From Episyrphus balteatus (Eukaryota; Arthropoda; Insecta; Diptera; Syrphidae): 64,000 nucleotides of DNA. The DNA lies in contig NC_079136.1 of the NCBI RefSeq assembly GCF_945859705.1, forward strand, positions 87,419,120 to 87,483,119, given 5' to 3'. How positions within the stretch are numbered: position 1 is the first letter of the stretch; each line of letters begins with the position of its first letter. The notes under the pieces are model-generated. The model did no database searches, was not told the DNA's origin, and saw nothing but the letters and a program-made list of their open reading frames with translations. A program made the position numbers and the translations under genes. This document shows, one piece after another, positions 1 through 11,342 of this stretch.

Positions 1-2721
1 AACAGGTTTTTTAATACGAAAAAGCTTATAAAAAGTTTTAAATTTTGCTTTTCAAAATATATTTCTTCAGGCTTAGTAAACTTTTGCATGCGTTGGAACA
101 TTTTTATTTCGCGTGGGCCACCTCTTACACATGGTTTGTTTGTGCACACCAGTTACATACTTTTCTGGGACAACAACTTATTTTGGTGGACTTTCCCGAA
201 ATTCATCAGTAAGCGAAAAGCGACCAACTCGCAAACTATACAGACACTGAAAAGTACTTTCATCAACAATAAGTGCACAAAATATTGATTTATTTATGGG
301 AAGCTCTTGTATCGCTTTTTGGTGCGTTCTAAATAACGCTGAAATCAATGTTTTTATATATTCAAGCGCCCTATTAACAAACCACATTAATTCAACATGG
401 TACTCACTCCTTATGTAGTTCAATCACAAGATTTTTTTTTCTTTCCGGGATATGCTAATGACTGACAGTCAAGATTTCGAACGAGGAGAGCTGGATGAAC
501 GAAAGGCTCTACGTGTCTTTTGGCCTTTTGACGGAAAGCTTGTAAAAAAGGCTAAAATACAAATAAAAGGATATGTATGAATATCGATGCAACAGGCCCG
601 AGTTTCTAACCTCAATGGACAACTAAGCAGAGAATAAAATATTAGGTGGCGTACACCTCAATCAAGTCGTTATGCATAACTCAAAGCAGTTGTATACAAA
701 GTCAGCTCATTAAAATTTAATATTATCCCAATTCCACTTGTGGTGTATTTCCACATTTCATTTTGCAAAAGTCAAACAAATCTCTGATGGAGCAAAAAAT
801 TTCTTATTCCCAAGAAACAAATTTAAGAATAAGATTCGTCTTTGATATCCGAAATGGTGTACATACCTACTCACATTCGTTCATAGATATAAGTCTTGTA
901 CAGGCAGAAAATGTATGTATATTTCCTTAAAATAAATTGAGGTGCTACGAAGGTTCATAAGGCTCAAGTTTATTTTTCTTCCCTTCCAATTTAAGAAAAC
1001 CATTATCACAAGGTATGAGTCGTAGGTAGAGATATATTTGAAATTAACAGTCAAAGCTGAAATTGTCACTTTCTTATCTTTGTTTAATATCACGGTCTAC
1101 CTACCTACACACATTTATACATTTAAATTACCTGATGCGAATTCAAAGCCTTAGACTGAAATGAAACTGGTAAGACTCGGGTTTATAAGTTGACAGATTA
1201 TTATACATTAACATTATCTTTGTGCGCCTTATTTTAGAGGTTTCTATATTAATTTTTTATTTTCTTGCTAAGAGTTAAAAGTTTTTGTTTGAATCTTTCA
1301 AAACGTTATTAAGTACCTTTAAAGAACAAAAAATTAAATACTTTCGAACAGAATAAAACAAAAAAAAAAAACTTTTTAACTAAGTGCACCTAATCGTACC
1401 TCAGAAAAAACCATAGGGTATAGGGTAAATGGAGAATGTACTTTGTATCAAGAAGTTTTAATTAGGATTAATTTTTTAACATCTGGTCCGGAAGGGTTGC
1501 GCTCTTTATGGATCGAATCATGTTTCGGTAAATATATTTAAAAAAATCAGCTATTAAAACAAGCCTTAAAGAAAAAAAGGAGATTATACTTCTTAAGAGG
1601 ATTTAAATGATCTATACCTGCATTAATTAAAATTTTAAATTCATAACATTATATAGGAATGTCGGTAGGTATTTCTGGAGAAAAAGTTTGTTATTTAATA
1701 ATTCCACATTTGTTTTCTTTAAAAAATAAAATGTTTTCTCAAATAAGATTAATAAGCAAATTTTAATAAGTATGTGTTAATTGTTCCACTTTGATTCACC
1801 ATCGTTCTTAACAATTTGAGTATGTATATCGAAACACTTTATTTTACAACGACTTTGGGACGAAGATTTTCTTTTACATTGCACTAAAGAATATTTAATT
1901 ACACACTTACATTTTTTAATGTTTTCTTAAATTTTCAAAACTTTTTATACATAAATGTAAATGTAATGTAAATGTAAATGTACTTATATGAAAAAAAAAA
2001 AAAAACAAACATGAAATTCTTTCTTCAAATGAAAATAAATGCACGACTGGGCTCATCAAGTACCTGCTTTAATGGTCAAAATTGCTTAGAATATAAAAGC
2101 TTTTCATGTTAATAAATGATTAAAGATTTATTAATTTTAATTTAATGTTTAAAGAAATGTAAAAAAAAAATATTTTAAAAAATAATAATTAATTCCTTAT
2201 CTTTGTGCAACAAAGAATTTTTAGAAAAAATTTCTTGACGACTCTTCAGATGGGTTTATAGAATTTTTTTTGACAAATAATACCGGTACCTGCTATATAA
2301 TGAAAATAAAAGATTAATTTTCTTTTAATGAACATTTTTTTTTTTTTTTTTTCGAAAACCATTTATTAACGGAACCTGCCATAGAACCGTTTATTTTTAA
2401 ATCAGATTTACTCATTTGATTTAAACGATTTTCTATATGCAAATGCATTTATATTATTTTGATAAAAATCCAAAATAATATGTAGAACAATAAAATTTTT
2501 TGAATTTTTAAGAAATTTTGATTTTTTTTTTTTTTTTTGAAAAATCAAATTTTCGAAAACGGGATATTTTTAAAATTTTGGTATAAGATAATGATTTATA
2601 ATTCCTACAAAATGACATACCAATTTAATTTAAATTTTTTTTCTTTATTTTTTTATAAAAAATTAATTAAAAAAAACCGCTCTAACGACTTTGAAAATTT
2701 TTTTTTATAAAAATGTATCTT
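1..2721. other. AT-rich stretch without a recognised gene
   Basis: Very AT-rich DNA with many A and T runs. The only non-AT-rich patch is 455-545. There, a 40-codon plus-strand frame starts at ATG 458 and a minus-strand frame of about 47 codons overlaps it; neither is recognised. A short ATGTAA-type repeat lies near 1950-1982. A motif like GGTACCTGTCATAGAACC near 2381 recurs in degenerate form near 6820, 10410 and 24396, so this is probably old dispersed repeat. Confidence 0.5.
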
Positions 2722-4379
2722 AATAAAAGAAAATGAAATTGCATACTTATTATGGAGCTCAGTTTGATTTAAGATATTGTTTTCTGTCTTCAAAAACGAA
2801 TTTTATGTTTTTTTCTTACCAAAACAAAAAATTCTTAAATATACAGGGTGTCCCACAGTCACCGCCCCAAATGAAAACCATGAATTCCTGAGGTCATTTT
2901 AAGTCGAAAAACTCAAGAGGTATTTTTTTTTCGTTTTCGTCCCGTTTTCGAGTTACCACGGTTTTTATGATTTTTGCTCTCTTGTCCTTTAACTGGCCTT
3001 ATCTTTGCCAAACTACGTTTGATTTGAAAGATTTTTTTTTACAACCAATCAAGAATTTATTACAGTTTAAGTTTTTCTCAAAACTTTTTTTCTGCGGACA
3101 ACCGTTTCTCCACAATTTTGCATCAAACTCAATTTTCTTCGTTTTTTAAGTTGTTTTTACACTTTCATATCATTTTAGTCAAAAAAACACGTTAATGAGT
3201 ATTAATTTTTTGTGCTTTTTATTAAAGCCCAGTTTATTTTCATAAAAAAAATAAGTTTTATTTCATAAAAAAGACTACTGAAAGTAATTTAAAAAAAATA
3301 AACAAACTGAGTTAATTCAAAAAAAAAATAATTTTTAAATAAAAAATTAATTTAAATGAATTAAAAACTTTTTCTGAGCTATTGTGGTTAAGAAAAGAAC
3401 AAATAGATAAAGCTCAGAAAAAGATTTAATTCATTTAAATTAATTTTGTATTTAAAAATTATTTTTTTTTTTAATTCACTCAGTTTGTTTATTTTTACTT
3501 GCTCAATAGGGCAAGTATTGGTTTCGTGTGAAAAAAAAAAAAAAATGCGAGGTTTTAATCAAAACTAACAACTTCACTGTCCAATGAATCATTTGTGATT
3601 CATGAATTGTATTTTTTCCCATTTTTCCTACGTTCATGAATCATATAAGATTCAACATTATTAATAAACGAATATTATTCTACGTCCCCATATAAACTTG
3701 TAGAAAAATATCTCTACGTTCTTGCTTGGAAAAAAAACATCAATATCACGTCCTATGAATCACATTTGAACATAAATTATTTTTTGTACCGCGTTTACAG
3801 CGTCCATGAAGCATATGTGATTCATGAACATGTATTTTTAATAACGGGTATATTTTATACAAAAAATCAGAAAAATAATTTGAATATCCTTTTGTAGGTT
3901 TATACAGCCCCTAAATATGACTGCAGTAAAAATTGAAATATATTTAAGAAAACGCATTTTTCCTAAATTAATTTAAAACAAGAAAATGTAAAAAAAATAA
4001 ATAAGAATGAACAAGGATTAATAATAATAAGATAATGACCATAATAAATTCATAAAAATACCAAACAACTGAGGATATCTCGGGCAGTAAAAAAGATATC
4101 GGAAAGATTTAAACAGATTTAAAAAGGTGGAAAATAGTTCTTATAAAAACCGTTACTAAATATGCTCAAACAATTTTCCTCATTTAAAAGAAAAAGGTCC
4201 GAAGTACTGCATTTTCTAACGGTAATATTTAAAAAAAAACGGGAGCTGATTAATTTTTTTTGCTTTCGGATTCGAGTTCAGCTCACCGAAGTCTTCAGAA
4301 AAGTATATTTTTGTTTCGGCAACAAAAAAAATTTTAATTTTGTTAACCAGTGTTATCATTAAAAATAAAAAAAAAAAAA

Positions 4380-4760
4380 AGAAAATTCATGCTAAATTTG
4401 GTTCCGCTAACTTTTAAGGGATTTTCGGTAGTAAGTTAGCAACTGTTATAATAATGAAACACAGGTGATGAAAAACAGGTATAACTTTTTTAAGAGACGT
4501 CAGATTGTCTTGATATTAAATTTTTTGGAATCAGCATTAAAAAATACCTTGATATCATGTATCATATGTGTATATAATACCATTCTCTCCATTTCGCGCT
4601 TTGACTATGAAAATCGAGAGCTGCGGACATTAGATTTTTCTAGACTTTTGAGGTATGTTATAGAATGCCAAAACGAAGGTATTGAGCAAAAAAAAAATTT
4701 TTTTATTAGAATTCATTCCCTTAAACCCTTGTTTGACTGGATTAATAGACGACCTGCATT
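4380..4760 (+). repeat. Dispersed repeat A, fragment
   Basis: This matches 22090-22480 (+) and 58156-58473 (-), sharing the phrases AGAGACGTCAGATTGTCTTG and TTTGACTG near the end. A 103-codon open frame at 4465-4776 is a by-product of the repeat, because the same stretch is not conserved as protein in the other copies. Confidence 0.7.
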
Positions 4761-5002
4761 TTTGCATTTCTTATGAAATTCCTTAAAAAAATCAAATTTT
4801 AACTAATTCAAAATATTTTTTTTTTTAAATCTTTGACATAAAAGCTACTTTTATCATTGAATAATTATATATAGAAGTGACACCGATAGTTTCTAGCGCT
4901 ACAGAATTTTATTTTTTTCGGCAATCAGATGTACTAAAAAATCCCCAGAGAGAATGGGGCTTGTCTTAGAAAATTATTTTTCCAAAAATTTGTTTTTAAA
5001 AA

Positions 5003-5245
5003 AGGAAATTTCACAAATACAAACGTAACAAAACAAATATCAAATAAAAATAAATTGTATCAACACGTCGACATCCTATAGTAGAAAAAAAAATAAGGAA
5101 ATTTTACTCACACATAAAACATAAAACAAATATCAAACAAAAATAAATCGTATCGACACATCGACATCCTATAAATGAAAAAATAAAATAAGGAAATTTT
5201 ACTCATACATACAAAATTACACAAATATCAAACAAAAATATTGAA
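5003..5245. repeat. Tandem repeat, unit 93-95 bp, about 2.5 copies
   Basis: The phrase CAAATATCAAAYAAAAATA starts at 5034, 5127 and 5222. Each unit carries CGACATCCTATA and AAGGAAATTTTACTCA. It lies inside the CATTG element near its left end. Confidence 0.8.
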
Positions 5246-5399
5246 AAGTTAGTTGACATTATAAATGTATCCATAGTAACTCGAAACTAAAAACAAGAAA
5301 TTTTGTATTAACGACGAGAATTTGAACAAAATTAAATATTATTGTTGTATATCCTAGGCACGTTATAGCTTATAGGGCATGAAAGTTACCCTTGTTTCA

Positions 5400-5490
5400 A
5401 TAGTCCTATTAGCGTAGGTGACAAGGTGATTGCTGTTTAATTTTGCTTTCTGAGTTCGTATCCCCACAGAGATTGCTATTTTTTTTATAT
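5400..5490 (+). other. tRNA-like / SINE-like remnant
   Basis: A possible A box (TAGCGTAGGTGAC, near 5411) and B box (GAGTTCGTATCC, near 5451) are spaced as in a tRNA gene. A T-run follows at 5479-5486. The stems do not fold convincingly, so this is at best a tRNA-derived SINE head or a decayed tRNA. Confidence 0.3.
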
Positions 5491-5879
5491 TATATTTTGT
5501 TTTGGAATATTATGAAATGCGTAACAATTAGAGTCTTTTTTTGCTGAATCGAAACTTAAGCATTTAATTACAACATAAATCCTTATGTGACAGTTTACGC
5601 CGAAGTCAAAATAGAGCCTTAAAATTTATGTTCAACATGAATTATTTAAGGTTCGTTTCAGCTAATGGCCCTTAAAGAAAAAAAGAAAAACGTTAAGAAA
5701 AACTCAATGTAATAATTTAAATGAGGTAAGAGCTCAAACCAATAAGTCGTTTTGGCTCAAACTTTTTGTTTATTTTTGATTCCAAGGAGGGAAATTTGAA
5801 ATTTTTTAACGGCACCAACTAGAGATGCTGCAAATAATGATTCGGTCGAATACCGAACATTCGACCACGCTTATATGTA

Positions 5880-6113
5880 CAGTGCGGTTCACTTGGTTAG
5901 ACGCACCAATTTTCGTTTACATAAATTTCATTTTTTTTTGTGTGTGTGCAAGAATAACCAAAAAAATTGTATTTATTAGAATGGTTATTTAGTTCTTAAT
6001 AGAAAAACAAAAAGAATTAGTGGGTGAGTGGAAGTTAACGGTACTTTTTAGTCCTTCTTGTCCTTGATGTAAGAAAAAGGGCAGCTTTTTTCGGTTCACA
6101 TGATTAGACGCAC
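5880..6113 (+). mobile_element. Tc1-like terminus with IR/DR arrangement
   Basis: TA at 5878-5879 is followed by CAGTGCGGTTCACTTGG. The inner motif GGTTCACTTGGTTAGACGCAC at 5885 is repeated with two changes at 6092, about 207 bp inside. Two spaced direct repeats inside the terminal repeat are typical of IR/DR-type Tc1 elements. No matching right end or transposase was found, so this is an orphan end. Confidence 0.55.
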
Positions 6114-7011
6114 ACCTTAAATTAGTTAGTTTGGCGAGATCTATACAACTGATTTTTAAGATACAGTAGTTTTTTTTGAGATTTTCAAAATACTTTAATG
6201 CGAATATCTCAGAATCCTGACGTGATAGAATTTTTTTTGACTTCGGATTCTAACTCATCACATCAAATACTATAAGACAAGTATACTTTTGTTTCTAGGA
6301 GAAAAAAAAGCATTACAAGGCGGTTTAGTGAATAAGATATTTATAATTAGAAAAATAGTATATAAAATTACTAAACACGTAAAAATTTTGTTTAATGTAT
6401 TTTATTATGGTTTTCTTTACATATCCCTCTGTAGGCACACCTCTTTTTTTTTGACGTGATAGGCACACGGGTGCGAATTTGGTTTATGCTTTTTCATGTC
6501 GCTAGAACTTTTTTCGGTCACAATATTTAATAGAGAATCAAGCATGAAATTAATGTAGAATATTCCGAGGAATTCGAATATTGTATTCACATTTCCGAAA
6601 AAAAAAAATATTTTCACCCTTATAAAGAAACTTTTTTGTGACTACTTTTTTGAAAAATCGTAATTTTTTAATTTTTGTCCTGCCATATTATGAGGAATAA
6701 GTACTTCAAATTTGAGCTCAATGCGACAAGTAGTTTTAATTTTTAACAAGTTCAAATGAATCTAAAAGGATGATTTTTTAGAAACTACCCACATTTTTCA
6801 AAAATCATTTTTACAAAAATGGTACCTGATAGAATTTTTCTGAAACCAGATTTAGATTTAAGAAAATCTAATCTTTCATAATATCAAAAAGTTATTTGAA
6901 GGAGAAAAAAATAGTTAAATTTTGCAGACCAGTGTAATCAAATTAAAGGTTCACTTAAATATTTAACTGAATTATACATATTTCTCTCAACCAATATAAA
7001 CAATTTAATAC

Positions 7012-7100
7012 TCAGATTAAAGGCTAAAGCTCGGCTAAATTTAATACTTGAGTTTCATAACCATAAAATTTAACCGAGCATTAGCTTTTAACCTGAGTTG
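7012..7100. repeat. Short foldback (hairpin) repeat
   Basis: The left arm (GGCTAAAGCTCGGCTAAATTT) and the right arm (AAATTTAACCGAGCATTAGC) are imperfect inverted copies around a spacer of about 25 bp. No flanking duplication was recognised. Confidence 0.5.
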
Positions 7101-8789
7101 TTTTTATACACTAGCCCAAAAAGTTTAAGGAACAAAGGAAAATTCGTGATAGCTCCAAAACAAGTACCAATTCGATTTGATTTTTTCTACTAAGATAGAT
7201 TTTTAGAAAAAAAAAATTTTAAAATCGTTGGAACCTTATAAATAAAAAAAAAAAAAAACTCAAAAATAAAATTGGTATGCAATTTTGTAGAAATTACTAA
7301 TCCAAAAACTATTATTTTCCCAAATTTTCTTTCTGTTTTATATCTAAACTATATAAATGCTTTTGTATAAAAAATTCGTTGAAATTAAATTGGTAGTTTG
7401 GCACGGTTCTACGGTAGGTTAATAATAATTTTAAGAAATGTCCATGATTGCCCAAAAACTATTATATAATTTTTTTAAACAAAATCACTGGTACCGTTTT
7501 CGAGAAAATTAAACATTTCCTAAATTGGTTTATGACAGGTATCGTTATTTTTGATAAAAAAAAATTAGTTCTAAAAACCCCTATGGAGATTCTGCAAAAA
7601 AATGCTACATACCAAGTTTGATGTTACTCGGTAGATCCATTTAGCTGTTCCTTTGGGAGGTGGCAAAGTACTACTAATAGTTAACTAGCGATTTTCAATG
7701 GAACGCACTTTCAACGAATTCAATACAAATCGTATCCACTCGGGAAGAAGAGCATGAGTAGGTAGATGATAGTACTAGATTAAACAAAAAATCTACTATT
7801 AGCAGACTACCACCTCCAGTGGAACAGGGCTATAGTAATCCCATGTCTGATTGTTATCTCAACTTTTTTTTTGTACGAATGCATAGCTTGACTATATCAT
7901 GACAAAATAAAAAGCATGTAAAAGCTACATTCTTCTAGTTTTAGAATCTTAGAACCAAATATGTATTTTATTTCAAATGGTGAAATAGAAAAATCATTGG
8001 AACTATCCCAAAACCACATTTTCTTGCATTTGCGATCAAAATATGCCCTTTTACCTTTTGAGTTTATTTTAACATTTTATTTATAAATATCGTTTAAATT
8101 TTAGATAACAAAAATGTTTTAATTAAAAATAAAGAAAAGTATACAAAAATGGTACGAAAAGATTTTTTTTTCAAAATTTAATATTTTATAAAAACTTTTA
8201 ATTTTTATTTGCAGTTGCAAATTTGAACAAAGCCGTATATCCAGAGTCCTTGTTCGCAAACAAAAATCAGTTTAAGCAAATAAACGAGGTTGTTTCGTAT
8301 TGAATTAAAATACTTTAAAATAATGTGAAATATGGCCATATTGTATGAACTTGATCCCTACCTACTCTTGCATTATGCGGTTTAAGAAAATAGTAAGTAT
8401 ATGCCACAGTGCATGTGGAAAACATTCAAACAATGTGAACTACAACTTTGGCCTAGATATTATTACAAAAAGCACCCTAATCAAAATTAAATAAACACTT
8501 CTATAACTGAAGAAAATCTTCTTCTTTTCGTTAATAAAAACAAAAAACAAAATCCTTCCAAACATACATAAGAATCAAACATTCAAAAATAAATATTCAA
8601 TTCAAAATAATACAAAAATTTAAAATAAATTCAATTTCAATATTACAGAAACAAAAATAAACAAACACACTACTAGCACAAAACAAAACTAATACAAATA
8701 CACCAAATATAAATAATATTGTAAATGTGGTTACTTAGTAACCAAAAGTCCTTTTCAGGGATTTTTCGGCCATCGAATACACAATCCTA

Positions 8790-8835
8790 AAACGATTGTG
8801 GCGCCACCCCTCAAACGATTGTGGCTCCACCCCTC
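8790..8835. repeat. Two adjacent 23-bp repeats
   Basis: AAACGATTGTGGCGCCACC with CCTC, then the same with one change (CTCC for CGCC). It is an unusually GC-rich patch, 52-97 bp inside the right end of the CATTG element. It may be a transposase-binding repeat (inference). Confidence 0.8.
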
Positions 8836-9118
8836 AAACATAGCGGACGTTTTTTCCGGTGTCACTTCTATATATAATTATTCAATGCTTTTATCATAAG
8901 AGCAAGTACGTGCGGCCCCAGTCGTGCATTTTATTTTTAATTACTTTCAGTAGCCTTTTTTATGAAATAAAACTTATTATTTTTATGAAAATAAACTGGG
9001 CTTTAATAAAAAGCACAACAAATTAATACTCATTAACCCTGTATATTTAAGAATTTTTTGTAATGGTAAGAAAAAAACATAAAATTCGTTTTTGAAGACA
9101 GAAAACAATATCTTAAAT

Positions 9119-10194
9119 CAGGCTTGTCAAACTCAATGGCATTCACGGGCCAATATAGCAGGATCTAAATTTCTATGGGCCGCAAAAAAAAAGATATTAG
9201 AATTTTTACGAAACAGATTTATTTTTATAAAAGAACAAGAACAATATGTAGTAATATTAATGTTTTCTGCCTGACACTTGGCATCTCTTTTCTGTACCAT
9301 CTTCTCTACTTGTGATGAAAATTTTTTAGAAGTTATTACTTTTAAAACAGACCCAAGGCGTAGATCTGTTATTCTGGATTTAACAGGTGACTCATTTCGA
9401 TTCATAAGTGAAAACTGCTGCTCGCATCGATGAAGTGCTTCCAAACATACAAATGATTTCATATGCCAATTTTCGAGTGTTCTCAAATCTGCTTGTTAGA
9501 TACTTGTAAAATTCAGGTATCCCAGCTTCATCGAATTTATATCTTTAAACGGAGCCACACTGGATTTCGATTAGCTCCATTTGCAAATGATTACGTACTG
9601 ATTCTATATTTATAAACCCGTCTCAAAAAGAGATTAAAAAAGGATGGATTTTTCGGGACAAAGTAGCGAAAATATTTGCATTGGTGTTCATTTAAGAAAA
9701 AAGTAGCGACTGCAAGTCGACTGGAAATCTAATTTTCGGTTGCTTGGAAGTCGACTTAAATATTTTGTACAAATAAACAAATTCAGAGCTTATTCCCGAA
9801 AATTCACTTAGGATGAAACAAATCGTATGGAACTTTTTCACTGCTTTCCCATTGGTCAAACTGCACTCCAATACTAAATACAGCAAAAAAAAGCTTGTTT
9901 TCAATACAAAAAATGTTTGTTTACCTTTTCACCCATCAAGAACTCATATAAGCTGGAAATTCTCCATTGCGACATAAATAGCAAAAAGTTAAAATCTCTG
10001 CAGTTAACATCGTGTTGAAATGGAGAAATTCAAAACAATTTTATTGGATTCCCCGGTTTGTTCGTGTTCATTAGAGACATTTAAATTTTATTTTATAACT
10101 AAAATTAAATGTAAAAATTGAAAATGCAAGTTGTACCTAAATTAAGCTTGGGCCGCACAAATATACAATGTGGGCCGCAAGTTTGACATGCCTG
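9119..10194 (-). mobile_element. hAT element, internally deleted
   Basis: Termini CAGGCTTGTCAAACT and, inverted, CAGGCATGTCAAACT lie between exact 8-bp copies of TCTTAAAT (9111-9118 and 10195-10202). The CAG start, TGTCAAACT and GGCC terminal style and the 8-bp duplication are hAT hallmarks. The element interrupts the right arm of the outer palindrome, so the uninterrupted sequence can be read from the left arm. Only the C-terminal part of a transposase remains. Confidence 0.9.
9300..9538 (-). pseudogene. hAT transposase C-terminal dimerisation domain, frameshifted
   Basis: Read on the minus strand from 9538, one frame gives FDEAGIPEFYKYL followed by MFGST. A second frame then gives CEQQFSLMNRNESPVKSR and LTD-like ITDLRL, ending near VLKV. 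Together these match the conserved end of hAT transposases (ZBED5-like group), where FGST..CEQ.FS.M is the dimerisation core. The two halves are in different frames, joined near 9435, so the gene is dead. The N-terminal BED finger and DDE core are absent from this copy. Confidence 0.75.
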
Positions 10195-10252
10195 TCTTAA
10201 ATCAAATTGAGCTCCATAATAAGTATGCAATTTCATTTTCTTTTATTATTAT

Positions 10253-11324
10253 ACGAGGAAAATACGATTTGATTTCTTATATGACTAGATTATAGTTCAA
10301 GACTATTTACTGAATCCCACAGATTTTCTAAAATAATGGTTTAAAGGAATATGCGAGTAATTTATTTTTTATATTGAAATAAAAAAAAAATTTTTAGCCA
10401 ATGCAATCGGTACCTGTCATAGAACCATTTTCTTGATATCTGACTTTCGATATCAACTAAAATTTAAACAGAAGTGTTTGAGTAATAAAAATAATTAAAA
10501 TTTTTTTTTTTACAAATTCAGTTTATGCAAACGTGTTTTAAATTTTGTTGTAATGTGTCGAACAAAAATTCCTGCCAAAAATCAAAACTACCAGATTTGA
10601 TGATTGGTTTAAAGGGTGCTTACTTCGAAGAGTCGTTCAGTCCTGTGGAAAGAAGAATCTCAATTCAAGAACAAAATTAAAGCTTTAAAAATCTCCATAC
10701 ATCAATCCGGCAACAATGGAACCGCATTCTTTTGAAATCATTAAACTTAATAACTCTAATATAATATACATATCTATCCAATATCGATATTATATGAATT
10801 AAACCCCTCACCCCCTATTTTGAGCATTCAAAGCATTCTTATAGTCAACCAATAGATGTTTTTCAACATTTTGTCTTATTCATCACATATCAATCTCTCT
10901 GGCGGAATAGATTTAACAAGAATGATATGAGTAACAAATCTTTTTTCCATTTGTTATACAGTCGTATACTGAACAGAAGAAAATGATTTTGTATTCTTTG
11001 TCGAATTGAAAGGGTTTCGCAGAATTCTTCGTCCACTTCAATGGATATCTATTATTTAACCAAGAAATAAATAACTATTGTGATTCCCAAAAAAAAAAGA
11101 AAAAAATAAATAAAAATAAATAAATCATGATTTGGATGCAATTCAAGTTTCTTTTCAAAGAAATGAAATTTTTAATCATTGAAAAAAACTTTTTACTTGT
11201 GACAAAGAAATAATCTGTACGAACGTAATAATCATTGCCCTTCCCAAAGGTGTACACACCATTGGGGCAAGAGGGCGGTGCCCCGGGGCCCCCAACACGC
11301 CAGGGCTCCGACTGGAGACAGTCC
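10253..11324. other. Old repeat DNA with a weak reverse-transcriptase remnant
   Basis: No host gene is seen. Near 10830-10870 (minus) a short frame reads HLLVDYKNAL, like the first catalytic motif of non-LTR reverse transcriptases, but stops surround it. From 11240 to 11320 the DNA becomes GC-rich with CCCCGGGGCCCCC, resembling the GGGGCCC pieces at 15220-15440 on the other side of the RTE insertion. Confidence 0.35.
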
Positions 11325-11342
11325 AAAAAGTTCCATACTTAT

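Larger units (their letters stand above)
4855..8887. mobile_element. 4 kb DNA element with CATTG termini and 7-bp target duplication
   Basis: Identical 31-bp terminal inverted repeats begin CATTGAATAATT and end in GACACCG. CTTTTAT flanks both ends (4848-4854 and 8888-8894). Subterminal structure includes two adjacent 23-bp repeats at 8790-8835. A 7-8 bp duplication and CA-starting termini are known for the P superfamily (for example 1360/PROTOP), but no transposase is visible, so that assignment is inference. The interior is a patchwork: tandem repeat at 5003-5245, tRNA-like sequence near 5410, a Tc1-type end at 5880, and a short foldback at 7012-7100. A small element at 28984-29168 has similar termini and also a 7-bp duplication. 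Confidence 0.75.
3497..8929. mobile_element. ACTTGCTC-type dispersed element, copy 1 (interrupted)
   Basis: It begins with a near-perfect palindrome ACTTGCTCAATAGGGCAAGT and ends with AGAGCAAGTACGTGCG and GTCGTGCAT. TTTATTTTT lies on both sides (3488-3496 and 8930-8938), and the uninterrupted site is visible in the sister MITE near 16557-16566. The same two ends bound a shorter copy at 22586-23060. Inside, 3575-3840 holds repeated palindromic GATTCATGAATC-like motifs. No coding frame is seen and the superfamily is not recognised; the terminal hairpin leaves a Helitron-like or foldback origin open. Confidence 0.6.
2844..9041. mobile_element. TA-flanked MITE, CAGGGTGTCCC family, copy 1 (interrupted)
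   Basis: The left end CAGGGTGTCCCACAG is preceded by TA at 2842-2843. The body runs to 3496 and resumes at 8930-9041, where the last CCCTG is followed by TA. It matches the copy at 16317-16979 through most of its body, including an internal AT-rich hairpin near 3355-3480. The right terminus has lost most of its inverted repeat. TA duplication and terminal inverted repeats fit a Tc1/mariner-type non-autonomous element. No transposase is present. Confidence 0.75.
2722..10252. repeat. Palindromic repeat split by nested insertions (outer shell of the nest)
   Basis: The 120 bp at 2722-2843 reappear inverted at 9042-9118 plus 10203-10252, the right arm being broken by a hAT copy. With the insertions removed, the arms meet in a perfect palindrome centred on TA, where the CAGGGTGTCCC MITE has inserted. 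This looks like an older foldback repeat. Its own target duplication was not identified. Confidence 0.65.
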
